Below the pieces are notes generated by a model that was given only the letters and a program-made list of their open reading frames with translations, ran no database searches and had not been told where the DNA came from. From Candidatus Aminicenantota bacterium (lineage in GTDB: Bacteria; Acidobacteriota; Aminicenantia; JAMOAD01): a DNA stretch of 32,732 nt. Position numbers and translations under genes: made by a program. Location: NCBI GenBank assembly GCA_027061995.1, contig JAMOUT010000074.1:1-32732 (forward strand), in the 5' to 3' direction. Below, piece by piece: positions 14,132-22,503 of this stretch (positions within the stretch are counted from its first letter, which is position 1; each line of letters opens with the position of its first letter).

Positions 14132-14674
14132 ATGAAACGAAAATCAGTTGTCTTGATATTATTACCTTTTCTATTTATTTTATCATGTAAAAGCAAACCT
14201 ATTATGCCGGAAAGTATAAAGATATTGAAAGGGTTCAATTATTCGGAATTAATGGATTCAATTAAATTAGGAAAGTTTGAAAATGATAAAAAGATAGATA
14301 ATAAAGAATTTTCCGAGATTGTAAAAAACGAATTTAAGCGAGACGGGTTTATCTTTAAAACCGAAATGACCGATTTTATTTTAAATGGCAAATTATTAAG
14401 ATTTAAGGAAAGCGAAAACACGGATTATCTTTATACCGATGTAAACGGGGTCAGTATCCCGATAGAGGATACAAATACTTCCTATGAAATCTCTTTTATA
14501 TTATTTATAGTAAATAAAGCGACAAATAAGCAGATATGGTCATGTAAAGTTTCGGAAAAGAGAGAAACTGATTACCCTGAATCTCTGATTGCAAAGATGG
14601 TTAAAGCTTGTCTTAAAACCATGAAAACTGAAAACAATGATTATACGGAAAAAGGAAATACAAATCGAGATTAA
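14132..14674 (+). CDS. Small lipoprotein of unknown function
   Basis: 180 residues. A lipoprotein signal peptide ends in FILSC, with lipidated Cys19. The mature part begins KSKPIMPESIKILKGFNYSE and contains a predicted beta-sandwich or DUF-like region with YEISFILFIVNKATNKQIWS and VSEKRETDYPE, similar in style to envelope lipoproteins that resist or bind small ligands. GGGGTG lies upstream of the ATG, 19 nt after paralogue B. It is the last gene of the cassette, the place where immunity genes often sit; that role is a guess. Confidence 0.75.
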   Translation: MKRKSVVLILLPFLFILSCKSKPIMPESIKILKGFNYSELMDSIKLGKFENDKKIDNKEFSEIVKNEFKRDGFIFKTEMTDFILNGKLLRFKESENTDYLYTDVNGVSIPIEDTNTSYEISFILFIVNKATNKQIWSCKVSEKRETDYPESLIAKMVKACLKTMKTENNDYTEKGNTNRD

Positions 14675-14814
14675 GGAGTATCCATTCTTGCATTAATAAA
14701 AAAATATTAATCCAAATAAAGATATGTAAAAACAAACCAAAATTTTAGTTTATCAAATAAAGCGAATAACTCAAACTCTCCGCAGATAAATGTTTTTCTT
14801 CTTATTAATATCTA

Positions 14815-17013
14815 TCAGTTGCTAAGATTTTTCTTAAAAAATTCAAACATGCTCTCAAAAAGATGTATCCTTGTTTTTGTTCCTTTTAAACTATGACCTT
14901 TATTAGGATAAATAAGAAGATCGAATTTTATATTATTATCCTCTAATTTTTTAATAAAATTAATGGAATGCACAGGGTGAACATTATCATCTCTAAGTCC
15001 GAAGATAAGAAATAACCGATTTTTTAACCTGTTTGCATAATTAAGAGGAGAACTTTTTTTATACCCCTCTCCGTTTTCGGAAGGGATATCAAGGTATCTT
15101 TCCGTATAATGGGTATCATAAAAATGCCAATCTGTTACAGGGGCAAGAGCGACACCGGCTTTAAAAACAGAATGAGCATTGATAAGGGAATAGATTGTCA
15201 TAAAACCGCCATAACTTCCACCCCATATACCAATTCTGTTTTTATCCACAAACCCTTGTTTAATAAGATATCTAACTCCGGCGAGTTGATCCTGAAGCTC
15301 AGTCTTGCCAAGCTCTTTATAAATATATTCCTCGAATCTTTTTCCTCTGTTAAAAGTTCCTCTATTATCAAGAGTATAAACAAGAAAACCGTTTTGTGCC
15401 AAGAATTGATGGAAAAGGTAAAAATCTCCTCCCCACTTGTTTGCTAAATGTTGGCTATGAGGGCCACCGTAAACATACACGATTAAAGGATATTTTTTCG
15501 AAGGGTTAAAATCGGGAGGTTTTATAAGGGAAGAAAATAAAGTTTCCCCACCGTTTTTAATTTTAATTATCTCGGGTTCTACAAGATTATATTTTTTATA
15601 AAGATTTTCATCCGAACTTAATATCAATTTTGAAATTTTACCATTTATTTTCTTATAATAAATTTTGTAAGGGAATTTATACGATGTTATTTTTTCAATA
15701 TAAAATCTATTTGAACGGGAAAAGATAACTTCCTGTTGCCCCGAATCTTTGGTAATTCTGCTCATGATTTTTTTACGATAATCCATCCCGTAAAGATAAT
15801 TATCAAGAGGATTATCTTTGTTAGAATAAAAATATAGAACGAATCTTTTTTCATAATGCTTAGAAATAGCAGTAACCTGCCAATCCCCTTTGGTAAGTTG
15901 TTTTATGAGTTTTCCGTTAAAATCATAAAGATAGATATGTCTGTAACCATCCCTTTCTGACAACCAAAAAAATCTTTCTCTGTGTTTAAAGAACACCGGA
16001 TTTCCCGTGATATTCACCCAAGTATCTGATTTTTCCTCAAGTATAAGTTTTATCCCTTTTGTATCAATGTTATAAGAAAAAAGTTTAAGCGTTTTTTGCC
16101 TTCTGTCCTGAACCTGATAAAACAGAAGATTATCCCTTGCCCAAGATACTCTCGGAATATAAACCTCTTTATATTGATCGGGAAATATATTTATTGTTTT
16201 TCCTGTTTTTATATCAACAATCTTTAATATCACTTTTGCATTGTGTGTCCCCGCCGAAGGATAATTCTCTTGATAAAGTTCGGGAAATCCCTTATCGGAA
16301 TGGTATGTCGGAAGAGGATATTTATTAACTTCGGATTCATCCGAGCTTATGTAGGCTATATATCTGCTGTCAGGCGACCACCAATAGGAAACAGTCCTTC
16401 CCATCTCTTCCATGGCAACAAATTCTCCCGTCCCGTTTTTGATATCTTTCCCCCCTTTTTTAGTGAGCCTTTTATCACTCTGAGAAGCTAAATCATAAAT
16501 ATATAGATCATCCTTTTTAATGTATGAGATAAATTTATTGTCAGGGGAAAATTCAGGATTAATAACGGGTGTATCTTTAACATATATTTTATCAAGAGTT
16601 TTATTAATCAAATCAAAGATAAATATTTTTCCGTAAAAAGGGAGTAAGAGTCTTTTTTTATCATTAGAAAGTTGATAGGAGATTACCCCTTTTGTTTTTT
16701 CCCTTTTTCTTTCTCTAATCATTCTTTGTTGCGGTGTTAATTTTACGGGATAATCTTTTAAAAGAGTTTCTCCTGAAATAAGAAGGGTTTCTTCAAATTT
16801 TCTTAAATCATAAGTATATACGCTTGATATTTTTGATGATTCATCGGTTTTAATATAGATTATTTTTTTTGAATTTAACCATGCTATGGAAGAAGGGGCG
16901 GAATATTTTAATATTTTCCCCGAAAAAATTTTTTTTATGGTTAATTTTTCACCATTCATATAAAAACCCGAACTCATAAATAATCCTAAGAACAGTATAA
17001 AGCCTTTTTTCAT
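14815..17013 (-). CDS. Dipeptidyl peptidase IV-like serine peptidase (family S9)
   Basis: 732 residues, exported (signal peptide MKKGFILFLGLFMSSGFYM). An N-terminal beta-propeller (to about 480) contains EFVAMEEMGRTVSYWWSPDS with the Glu-Glu pair that DPP-IV enzymes use to hold the substrate amino terminus. The C-terminal alpha/beta-hydrolase has GGSYGG with nucleophile Ser600, acid DDNVH (Asp675/676) and base NKGHS (His707), so the triad is complete. It removes N-terminal dipeptides, usually with Pro or Ala second. A GAGGAGA ribosome binding site precedes the ATG and the gene follows the epimerase by 12 nt. It converges on the peptide cassette with only a 140-bp gap and no shared promoter, so a link to peptide maturation is not implied. 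Confidence 0.93.
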   Translation of the reverse strand: MKKGFILFLGLFMSSGFYMNGEKLTIKKIFSGKILKYSAPSSIAWLNSKKIIYIKTDESSKISSVYTYDLRKFEETLLISGETLLKDYPVKLTPQQRMIRERKREKTKGVISYQLSNDKKRLLLPFYGKIFIFDLINKTLDKIYVKDTPVINPEFSPDNKFISYIKKDDLYIYDLASQSDKRLTKKGGKDIKNGTGEFVAMEEMGRTVSYWWSPDSRYIAYISSDESEVNKYPLPTYHSDKGFPELYQENYPSAGTHNAKVILKIVDIKTGKTINIFPDQYKEVYIPRVSWARDNLLFYQVQDRRQKTLKLFSYNIDTKGIKLILEEKSDTWVNITGNPVFFKHRERFFWLSERDGYRHIYLYDFNGKLIKQLTKGDWQVTAISKHYEKRFVLYFYSNKDNPLDNYLYGMDYRKKIMSRITKDSGQQEVIFSRSNRFYIEKITSYKFPYKIYYKKINGKISKLILSSDENLYKKYNLVEPEIIKIKNGGETLFSSLIKPPDFNPSKKYPLIVYVYGGPHSQHLANKWGGDFYLFHQFLAQNGFLVYTLDNRGTFNRGKRFEEYIYKELGKTELQDQLAGVRYLIKQGFVDKNRIGIWGGSYGGFMTIYSLINAHSVFKAGVALAPVTDWHFYDTHYTERYLDIPSENGEGYKKSSPLNYANRLKNRLFLIFGLRDDNVHPVHSINFIKKLEDNNIKFDLLIYPNKGHSLKGTKTRIHLFESMFEFFKKNLSN

Positions 17014-17025
17014 AATTTCTCCTCA

Positions 17026-18018
17026 TTAAATATGATAATAATCCGACATATATTCATTTATATTATTACGAATATAAGTAATTGTCTGCTCCAACCCTTC
17101 CCGAATATTATATTTCGGTTTCCAACCGAAAATTTCTTTCGCTTTTGCCGCGGATGCAAGGAGATTAAGAACCTCGCTTTTACCGGGTCTGAATCTTTTT
17201 TTGTCGGTTTCTATATCAACCTTTTTATCCAAGATTTCACCCACAATTTTAACAATCTCTTTGATAGATATGTTTTCTTCGGAACCAAGATTTATAACTT
17301 CCCCATAACCTCTTGAAGATATTCCCGCTTTAACAAAACCCTGAACAGTATCCTTTACATATGTAAAATCCCTTTTTGTATCAACTCTTCCGAGTTTTAT
17401 TTTATTGTTTATGAGTAACTGAGAAATTATCGTAGGGATAACCGCTCTTAATGATTGTCTCGGGCCATAAGTATTAAAAGGACGGATGATTGTAAGGGGA
17501 AGATTATAAGCATAATAAAAACTTAATGCAACCGAATCCGATGCAACTTTACTCGCTGCATACGGAGATTGAGGATTAAGAGGATGTTTCTCATCTATCG
17601 GAATATACTGAGCCGTTCCGTAAACCTCACTTGTGGAAGTTATTATTATTCTCGGAATTTCTAATTTTTTTGATGCGGTTAGTATATTCAAAGTTGCTTG
17701 AGTATTATTAATAAACACATCCTGAGGATGAACAAAAGAGTAGGGAACACCTATTAAAGCTCCGAGATGATAGACGATATCAACTTTATCCAATGAATTT
17801 TTAACTGATTCATAATCTTTCAAATCTCCGAAATAAAAATCGATTTTACTTAATAATTTGTTATCCAATTTTGATAAAAGATTGATTCTCTTATTTGATG
17901 TATATCTTAAAAAAACTCTAACTTTCGCCCCGCTTTTGATGAGTTGTTCGGTTAAATGACTTCCGATGAATCCACCGGCACCTGTAATTAGAACTTGTTT
18001 ATTCTTTAAATCACTCAT
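17026..18018 (-). CDS. NAD-dependent sugar-nucleotide epimerase/dehydratase (LegB-like SDR)
   Basis: About 330 residues, an extended SDR. NAD-binding GAGGFIGSH follows LKNKQVLIT near the N-terminus. TSTSEVYGTA supplies the Ser/Thr, and YAASK the catalytic Tyr and Lys. RPFNTYGPRQSLRAVIPTII, TKRDFTYVKDT and a GWKPKY region match the family of NAD-dependent 4,6-dehydratases used for nonulosonic-acid and O-antigen sugars. I chose the ATG at 18018 (MSDLKNK), which fits the family start and a possible leaderless promoter at 18024-18052; an in-frame ATG at 18033 is an alternative, and neither has a Shine-Dalgarno sequence. It lies about 30 bp after the triple-REC GGDEF gene. The exact sugar substrate cannot be read. 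Confidence 0.88.
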   Translation of the reverse strand: MSDLKNKQVLITGAGGFIGSHLTEQLIKSGAKVRVFLRYTSNKRINLLSKLDNKLLSKIDFYFGDLKDYESVKNSLDKVDIVYHLGALIGVPYSFVHPQDVFINNTQATLNILTASKKLEIPRIIITSTSEVYGTAQYIPIDEKHPLNPQSPYAASKVASDSVALSFYYAYNLPLTIIRPFNTYGPRQSLRAVIPTIISQLLINNKIKLGRVDTKRDFTYVKDTVQGFVKAGISSRGYGEVINLGSEENISIKEIVKIVGEILDKKVDIETDKKRFRPGKSEVLNLLASAAKAKEIFGWKPKYNIREGLEQTITYIRNNINEYMSDYYHI

Positions 18019-18023
18019 AGAAA

Positions 18024-18052
18024 AATTTATCATATTAGGAGAATCTATTCAA
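18024..18052 (-). promoter_or_regulatory. Weak candidate promoter of the epimerase gene
   Basis: Minus strand TTGAAT (18052-18047), 17 nt, TAAATT (18029-18024, 4/6), 5 nt, then ATG at 18018. The geometry equals the stronger leaderless promoters in this window, which is the main reason to list it; the -10 box is poor and the -35 overlaps the preceding stop codon. Confidence 0.3.
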
Positions 18053-19707
18053 GAAAAGACAATTTTATCTCTCCCGCTTTTTTTCGCTTTATAGAGTCTT
18101 TCATCAGCTTTTTTTATGAAATCGGATATTTTTTCTGTTTCTTTTAACTCTTTTATCGTTGAAATGCCTCCGCTTATTGTGATTTTTATTCCGGAAATAT
18201 CTCCGTTTTTAATAACCTTTCTTACTCTTTCAGCTATAGTCCAAGCTGTCTTTTTGTCCGTATGGGGAAGCAGTAAAAGAAATTCCTCTCCCCCTATTCT
18301 TGCTGCAATATCATATGATCTAATGTTCCCCTTTAAAGTCGCTGCAATATATTTTAACACCTCATCCCCTTTCGGATGTCCGTAAGTATCATTAACCTGT
18401 TTAAAATAATCTATATCAAACATCACAATACTTAATTCGGAATCATTTCTTATCGTTCTTTCAAACTCCGCTTCAAGAAGATCAAAAACAGCCCGTCTAT
18501 TATAAAGCGAAGTTAAGGGATCCTTGAAAGATTGCTCTTTCAATATTTTATTTAATCCGTTTAACTCTTTTATCTTTTGATAAAGTTTGATTTGAAGGTT
18601 TACCCTTAAATTCAATTCCTCTTCATAAAAAGGGATATACAAAAAATCATCCATTCCGGAAGATAAGGCATTTAAAACACTTTCTTTACTTCTTGTTGCT
18701 GAAATACCTATTATGGGAATATCTTCCCTTATTTTTTTAGCCTTTTTCGAGAACTCCAAACCATCCATTTCAGGCATATATATATCCGTAATAATCAGAG
18801 AGATATCTTCGTTATCTTCAATATAGTCAAGAGCTTTTTTAGGATTCTCAAAAGATAATACCTCCTTTCCATCTCTCTTTAATATATGATTTAAAACCGA
18901 TCTTTGTGCCTGTGAATCATCAATGATGATTATTTTTTTTTGTTGCTCCTTTTTAATATTAGCGGGAATGATGACCTCTTTGACAAATTTGAGCAAAGCC
19001 CCGTGTTTAAAAGGTTTTATAAAATACTCAACTATTCCGGACTTAAAAGCCTTTTTAATTATCAGAGGATCATCAAGGCTGCTCAGCATTATTATCGGAA
19101 TTGTATAAAAAGAGATATCTCCTTTTGTTAATTTTGCAAATTCAAATCCATCCATCCCCTCCATCTCAATATCAAGAATAATCAAATCTATCTTCTCTTT
19201 TTTCAATACTTCAATCCCCTCTTTTCCGCTTCCTGCTTCAATAATGCTAAACCCCCCTCTTTCAAGTTCAAATTTCACGATTTTTCTTAAAACACTACTA
19301 TCATCAACAAGAAGTATCTTCTCATCTCTCTTATCTTTTATAAGCAGATTCCTTATCTCTTTTATAATCTCTTTCTGAGAAAAAGGTTTATGGATAAAGA
19401 TATTAGAACCCGAGTCAAATGCTTTTTTTATATCTATTTTCTCGTTCAAACTTGACATCATAATTACAGGGATATCCGACAGTGTTTCATCATTTCTAAT
19501 GGTCTTACATATGGAATGCCCGTCAATATCCTCCTCTCCGAGATATATATCAAGAAGAATTAAAGCTGGCTTAATTTTCTTTAAAACAGAAAGATAATTT
19601 TTTATATCTTCAATACAAAAAGCCTCAAAACCACCGGCATTTATATATTTTTTTGCTATATTTCTTATTGTTAAACTATCATCAATAACCGCAATTCTAT
19701 TATTCAT
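18049..19707 (-). CDS. Triple-receiver diguanylate cyclase (REC-REC-REC-GGDEF)
   Basis: 552 residues, cytoplasmic, making c-di-GMP from GTP. Three receiver domains start with VIDDS (about 5), LVDDS (about 134) and IIDDS (about 260); phospho-acceptor aspartates sit in LLDIYL, LILDIEM and ITDIYM. Domains 1 and 2 keep the conserved Lys (HKPF, IKPF), but domain 3 reads YIPF, so its Lys is lost and it may not signal normally. The GGDEF domain begins DPLTSLYNRR, has FDIDYFKQVND and the active-site GGEEF; RSYD five residues before it is an intact product-inhibition (I) site. The start ATG is 5 nt after a -10 box with no Shine-Dalgarno. No partner histidine kinase is in the window. Confidence 0.95.
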   Translation of the reverse strand: MNNRIAVIDDSLTIRNIAKKYINAGGFEAFCIEDIKNYLSVLKKIKPALILLDIYLGEEDIDGHSICKTIRNDETLSDIPVIMMSSLNEKIDIKKAFDSGSNIFIHKPFSQKEIIKEIRNLLIKDKRDEKILLVDDSSVLRKIVKFELERGGFSIIEAGSGKEGIEVLKKEKIDLIILDIEMEGMDGFEFAKLTKGDISFYTIPIIMLSSLDDPLIIKKAFKSGIVEYFIKPFKHGALLKFVKEVIIPANIKKEQQKKIIIIDDSQAQRSVLNHILKRDGKEVLSFENPKKALDYIEDNEDISLIITDIYMPEMDGLEFSKKAKKIREDIPIIGISATRSKESVLNALSSGMDDFLYIPFYEEELNLRVNLQIKLYQKIKELNGLNKILKEQSFKDPLTSLYNRRAVFDLLEAEFERTIRNDSELSIVMFDIDYFKQVNDTYGHPKGDEVLKYIAATLKGNIRSYDIAARIGGEEFLLLLPHTDKKTAWTIAERVRKVIKNGDISGIKITISGGISTIKELKETEKISDFIKKADERLYKAKKSGRDKIVFS

Positions 19708-19712
19708 CTTTT

Positions 19713-19741
19713 ATATTACCCCTTTTTCTGTTACCTTTCAA
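19713..19741 (-). promoter_or_regulatory. Sigma-70 promoter of the triple-REC GGDEF gene, leaderless
   Basis: Minus strand TTGAAA (19741-19736), exactly 17 nt, TAATAT (19718-19713), then 5 nt to the ATG at 19707. Same layout as the waaA promoter; no ribosome binding site. Confidence 0.6.
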
Positions 19742-19913
19742 GGAAATTTATGATTTTGAAATTACTAATATTTTTCGGATAAAAATATAGGTGCTTTAAA
19801 GCCAAAATTTCATATATATGATAAAATGTAATAATACCCTATCCACTACAATTGAAATTGTAACATTTTCACCCTTTTTTCGTAATATTTAAATTAATAA
19901 AACGGAGGCTCTG

Positions 19914-21527
19914 ATGAAAAAATTCTTTTCGCTTTTAACCATTTTTTTAATAGGAAATATTTTTGCATTCTCGTGCACTTCCATTCTTGTAACAAAAGGC
20001 GCTTCAAAAGATGGATCAACAATGATAACTTATTCTTGCGACGGTGAATTCCTTCCCCGTTTAAGATTAACTCCCGCGGCGGATCATAAACCCGGAGAGA
20101 CCGTGCTTATTAGAAACTGGTTTGGTAAAAAAGTAAAAATCCCCCAGGTTTCCCATACATATAAAGTTATAGGACTTATGAACGAGCATCAACTTGCAAT
20201 AGGAGAAACCACTTTCGACGGAAGAAAGGAGTTATTGAACAAAGATGGCGCTTTCAACTATTTTACCCTTATGCTAACAGCTTTGCAACGAGCCCGAACA
20301 GCAAGAGAAGCTATAAAAGTTATGACTACACTTGTTGATAAATATGGCTATGGAAGCACAGGGGAGAGTTTTTCAATTGCAGATAAAAAAGAGGTATGGA
20401 TCATGGAGATGATAGGCACGGGAGAAGGTGGAAAAGGTGCCATATGGGTTGCCGTAAAAATTCCCGACGGCTATATGACGGCACATGCAAACATGGCAAG
20501 GATAGGAATTTTCAACAGATATAAAACGGAAGTTTTACATTCGGACAATATCATATCTTTCGCGATAAAAAAAGGGTATTATAATCCGAAAAAAGACGGA
20601 GCTTTTAATTTCTCCAAAGTGTATAATCCCCCTACGGAGGAGCAAGTGAGGTATTCATTAAGAAGAGTTTGGAATATATTCAGGCGGTCAGCTTCCTCTC
20701 TCCACCTGTCTTCAGATTACAGCTCTTTAAAAAAAGAGGCGAAACCATATCCTTTATATATAAAACCGGATAACAAATTAGGTGTAAGAGACCTTATCTC
20801 TTTACATAGAGATCATTACGAAGGAACAGAATTTGATATGACAAAAGATTTAACAGCAGGACCTTTCGGAGCACCTGACAGATGGAGACCAATAAAATGG
20901 AAAGTTAATAACAAAATCTATTCATGGGAAAGACCTGTCTCCACCCAACAAACAGCTTTTGTATTTGTTTCCCAATCAAGGGATTATATCCCCGATGAAA
21001 TCGGGGGTGTTTATTGGTATGGTCCCGACAACCCTTATACAAACTTTTTCTCCCCTTTTTATACTTCAATTAACAAATTGCCTAAAAGTTTTACTGTCGG
21101 GAGATTAAATGCTTTTTCAACTGATTCGGCTTGGTGGGTTATAAATTTTGTTGCAAATTATGCTAATCTGAGATGGAGTTATATGATTAAAGATATTCAA
21201 AAACTTCAAAGAGAGATAGAGGATACTGAATTTTCCCTTCAAAAATATATCGAAGGAGCAGCTTTGAATATGATTAGAGATAAAAAGACCAAGCTTGCTA
21301 TAACCTTCTTAACAAAATATTGCATCGAAAACGGAGAGATGAATATTGAAAAATGGAGAGAATTGGGAAAAAAACTCATAACGAAATATAATGACGGATA
21401 CATTCAAGACGAAAAAGGCAGACCTCGTGCCATTGGTTATCCTGACAAATGGTTAAGATATGAGATACAAAAACACCCGAAAAAATTCAGGCTAAAAAAA
21501 CAAAGAGACGGTAAAAAAGAATTATAA
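19914..21527 (+). CDS. Exported C69-family dipeptidase
   Basis: 537 residues. A signal peptide (MKKFFSLLTIFLIGNIFAFS) ends directly before Cys21, the N-terminal nucleophile of this Ntn-hydrolase family (CTSILVTKGASKDGSTM). GETTFDGR, DKYGYGSTGESFSIADKKEV and the MIGTGEGGKGAIWVAVKIPD stretch fit PepD-like C69 enzymes, which release amino acids from dipeptides. Length is typical. ACGGAGG gives a clear ribosome binding site, so unlike its divergent neighbour this gene has a leader; a TAATAT at 19883-19888 is a possible -10. With the DPP-IV-like enzyme it suggests growth on peptides. Its stop is 61 bp from the convergent DUF58 stop. Confidence 0.92.
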   Translation: MKKFFSLLTIFLIGNIFAFSCTSILVTKGASKDGSTMITYSCDGEFLPRLRLTPAADHKPGETVLIRNWFGKKVKIPQVSHTYKVIGLMNEHQLAIGETTFDGRKELLNKDGAFNYFTLMLTALQRARTAREAIKVMTTLVDKYGYGSTGESFSIADKKEVWIMEMIGTGEGGKGAIWVAVKIPDGYMTAHANMARIGIFNRYKTEVLHSDNIISFAIKKGYYNPKKDGAFNFSKVYNPPTEEQVRYSLRRVWNIFRRSASSLHLSSDYSSLKKEAKPYPLYIKPDNKLGVRDLISLHRDHYEGTEFDMTKDLTAGPFGAPDRWRPIKWKVNNKIYSWERPVSTQQTAFVFVSQSRDYIPDEIGGVYWYGPDNPYTNFFSPFYTSINKLPKSFTVGRLNAFSTDSAWWVINFVANYANLRWSYMIKDIQKLQREIEDTEFSLQKYIEGAALNMIRDKKTKLAITFLTKYCIENGEMNIEKWRELGKKLITKYNDGYIQDEKGRPRAIGYPDKWLRYEIQKHPKKFRLKKQRDGKKEL

Positions 21528-21588
21528 CAAAGATATATCTTTTGTTTCTTACAAAAACCGTTATTTACTACTATTCTTAATTATAGTT

Positions 21589-22491
21589 TTACTTTTTTTT
21601 TGCTTTTGATTTGAAAAATTTTAATAATTCAATATAAGGATCAGCCGTTGTTAAAATCTCAACAAGATTTATCCCTCTTGATTTTACCGATTTGGTAAAT
21701 CGTCTTAATTTTACGATATAAGAATTTTTATATTGATAAAAAACCCTGTTGTTTTTAAAATCAACTTTGTTTTTTAAATTTGTTTCCGGTGATTTAAATT
21801 TAAAAATCCCTTTTTGCGGAGGATTTTCTTCCACAGGGTCCCTTATAAGAAGAAGAAAAACTTCGTTTTTTTTGTCAAGGTTAAAAACCCTGCCATCCAT
21901 TTCAAAAGGGAGAAAATCCGATATTATAAATATAAGGGACCTTTTTTTTATATTGTTTTCTAAAAATAATAACAGAGTCTCATAATTTGTTCTTCTATCT
22001 AATAATTCCCTTTCCCGTAAAGAGTTTTCTTCTCTTCTGGTTTGCAGATTTATAAGTTTATAATAGTTCTTCATTACAATATTCTTATTATTTTCAGGAG
22101 GGGAATAAAATTCTATCTCTTCCGAAAATAGTATCAATGAGATTAAATCATTATTTTCAGAACCGATAGCTGAGATTATTGCCGTAAGCTCCGCCGAAAT
22201 CTCTATTTTGGGTTTTCCTTGCAATTTTGTAAAGATAGAACCACTTATATCTACAGCTATAATTATAGGGATGTTTCTCTCTTCCACATATTCTTTAACG
22301 AAAAGTCTCCCGTATCGGGAACTCGAATTCCACTCTATGAATTTAAAATCATCCCATGGCTGATATTCTCTGATTCTATCGTATTCTATCCCTTCCCCTT
22401 TGTAAACCGATCTGTAAACACCCGATAATTCGGATTTAACAAGCCGCTGAAGTTTAATAATCAATCTTCTATCTTTTAATCTGTCTTTCAT
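21589..22491 (-). CDS. DUF58 / von Willebrand factor A-like protein
   Basis: 300 residues. The DUF58 signature is clear: GEGIEYDRIREYQPWDDFKF, IEWNSSSRYGRLFVKEY and then the MIDAS-type DISGS at about residues 95-99. FIISDFLPFEMDG follows. DUF58 proteins usually work with a MoxR-type AAA ATPase as a chaperone-like system, and the two genes are normally adjacent. No MoxR gene is in this window; here the gene follows a GGDEF protein by 12 nt. No membrane segment is seen. The biological role in this setting is unknown. Confidence 0.9.
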   Translation of the reverse strand: MKDRLKDRRLIIKLQRLVKSELSGVYRSVYKGEGIEYDRIREYQPWDDFKFIEWNSSSRYGRLFVKEYVEERNIPIIIAVDISGSIFTKLQGKPKIEISAELTAIISAIGSENNDLISLILFSEEIEFYSPPENNKNIVMKNYYKLINLQTRREENSLRERELLDRRTNYETLLLFLENNIKKRSLIFIISDFLPFEMDGRVFNLDKKNEVFLLLIRDPVEENPPQKGIFKFKSPETNLKNKVDFKNNRVFYQYKNSYIVKLRRFTKSVKSRGINLVEILTTADPYIELLKFFKSKAKKK

Positions 22492-22503
22492 TCTTATAAA
22501 TAA

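Noticed and set aside
14815-17013. DPP-IV-like peptidase as the leader peptidase of the cassette.
   Set aside because: It lies on the opposite strand in a different operon and is a typical nutritional dipeptidyl peptidase; nothing ties it to the peptide.
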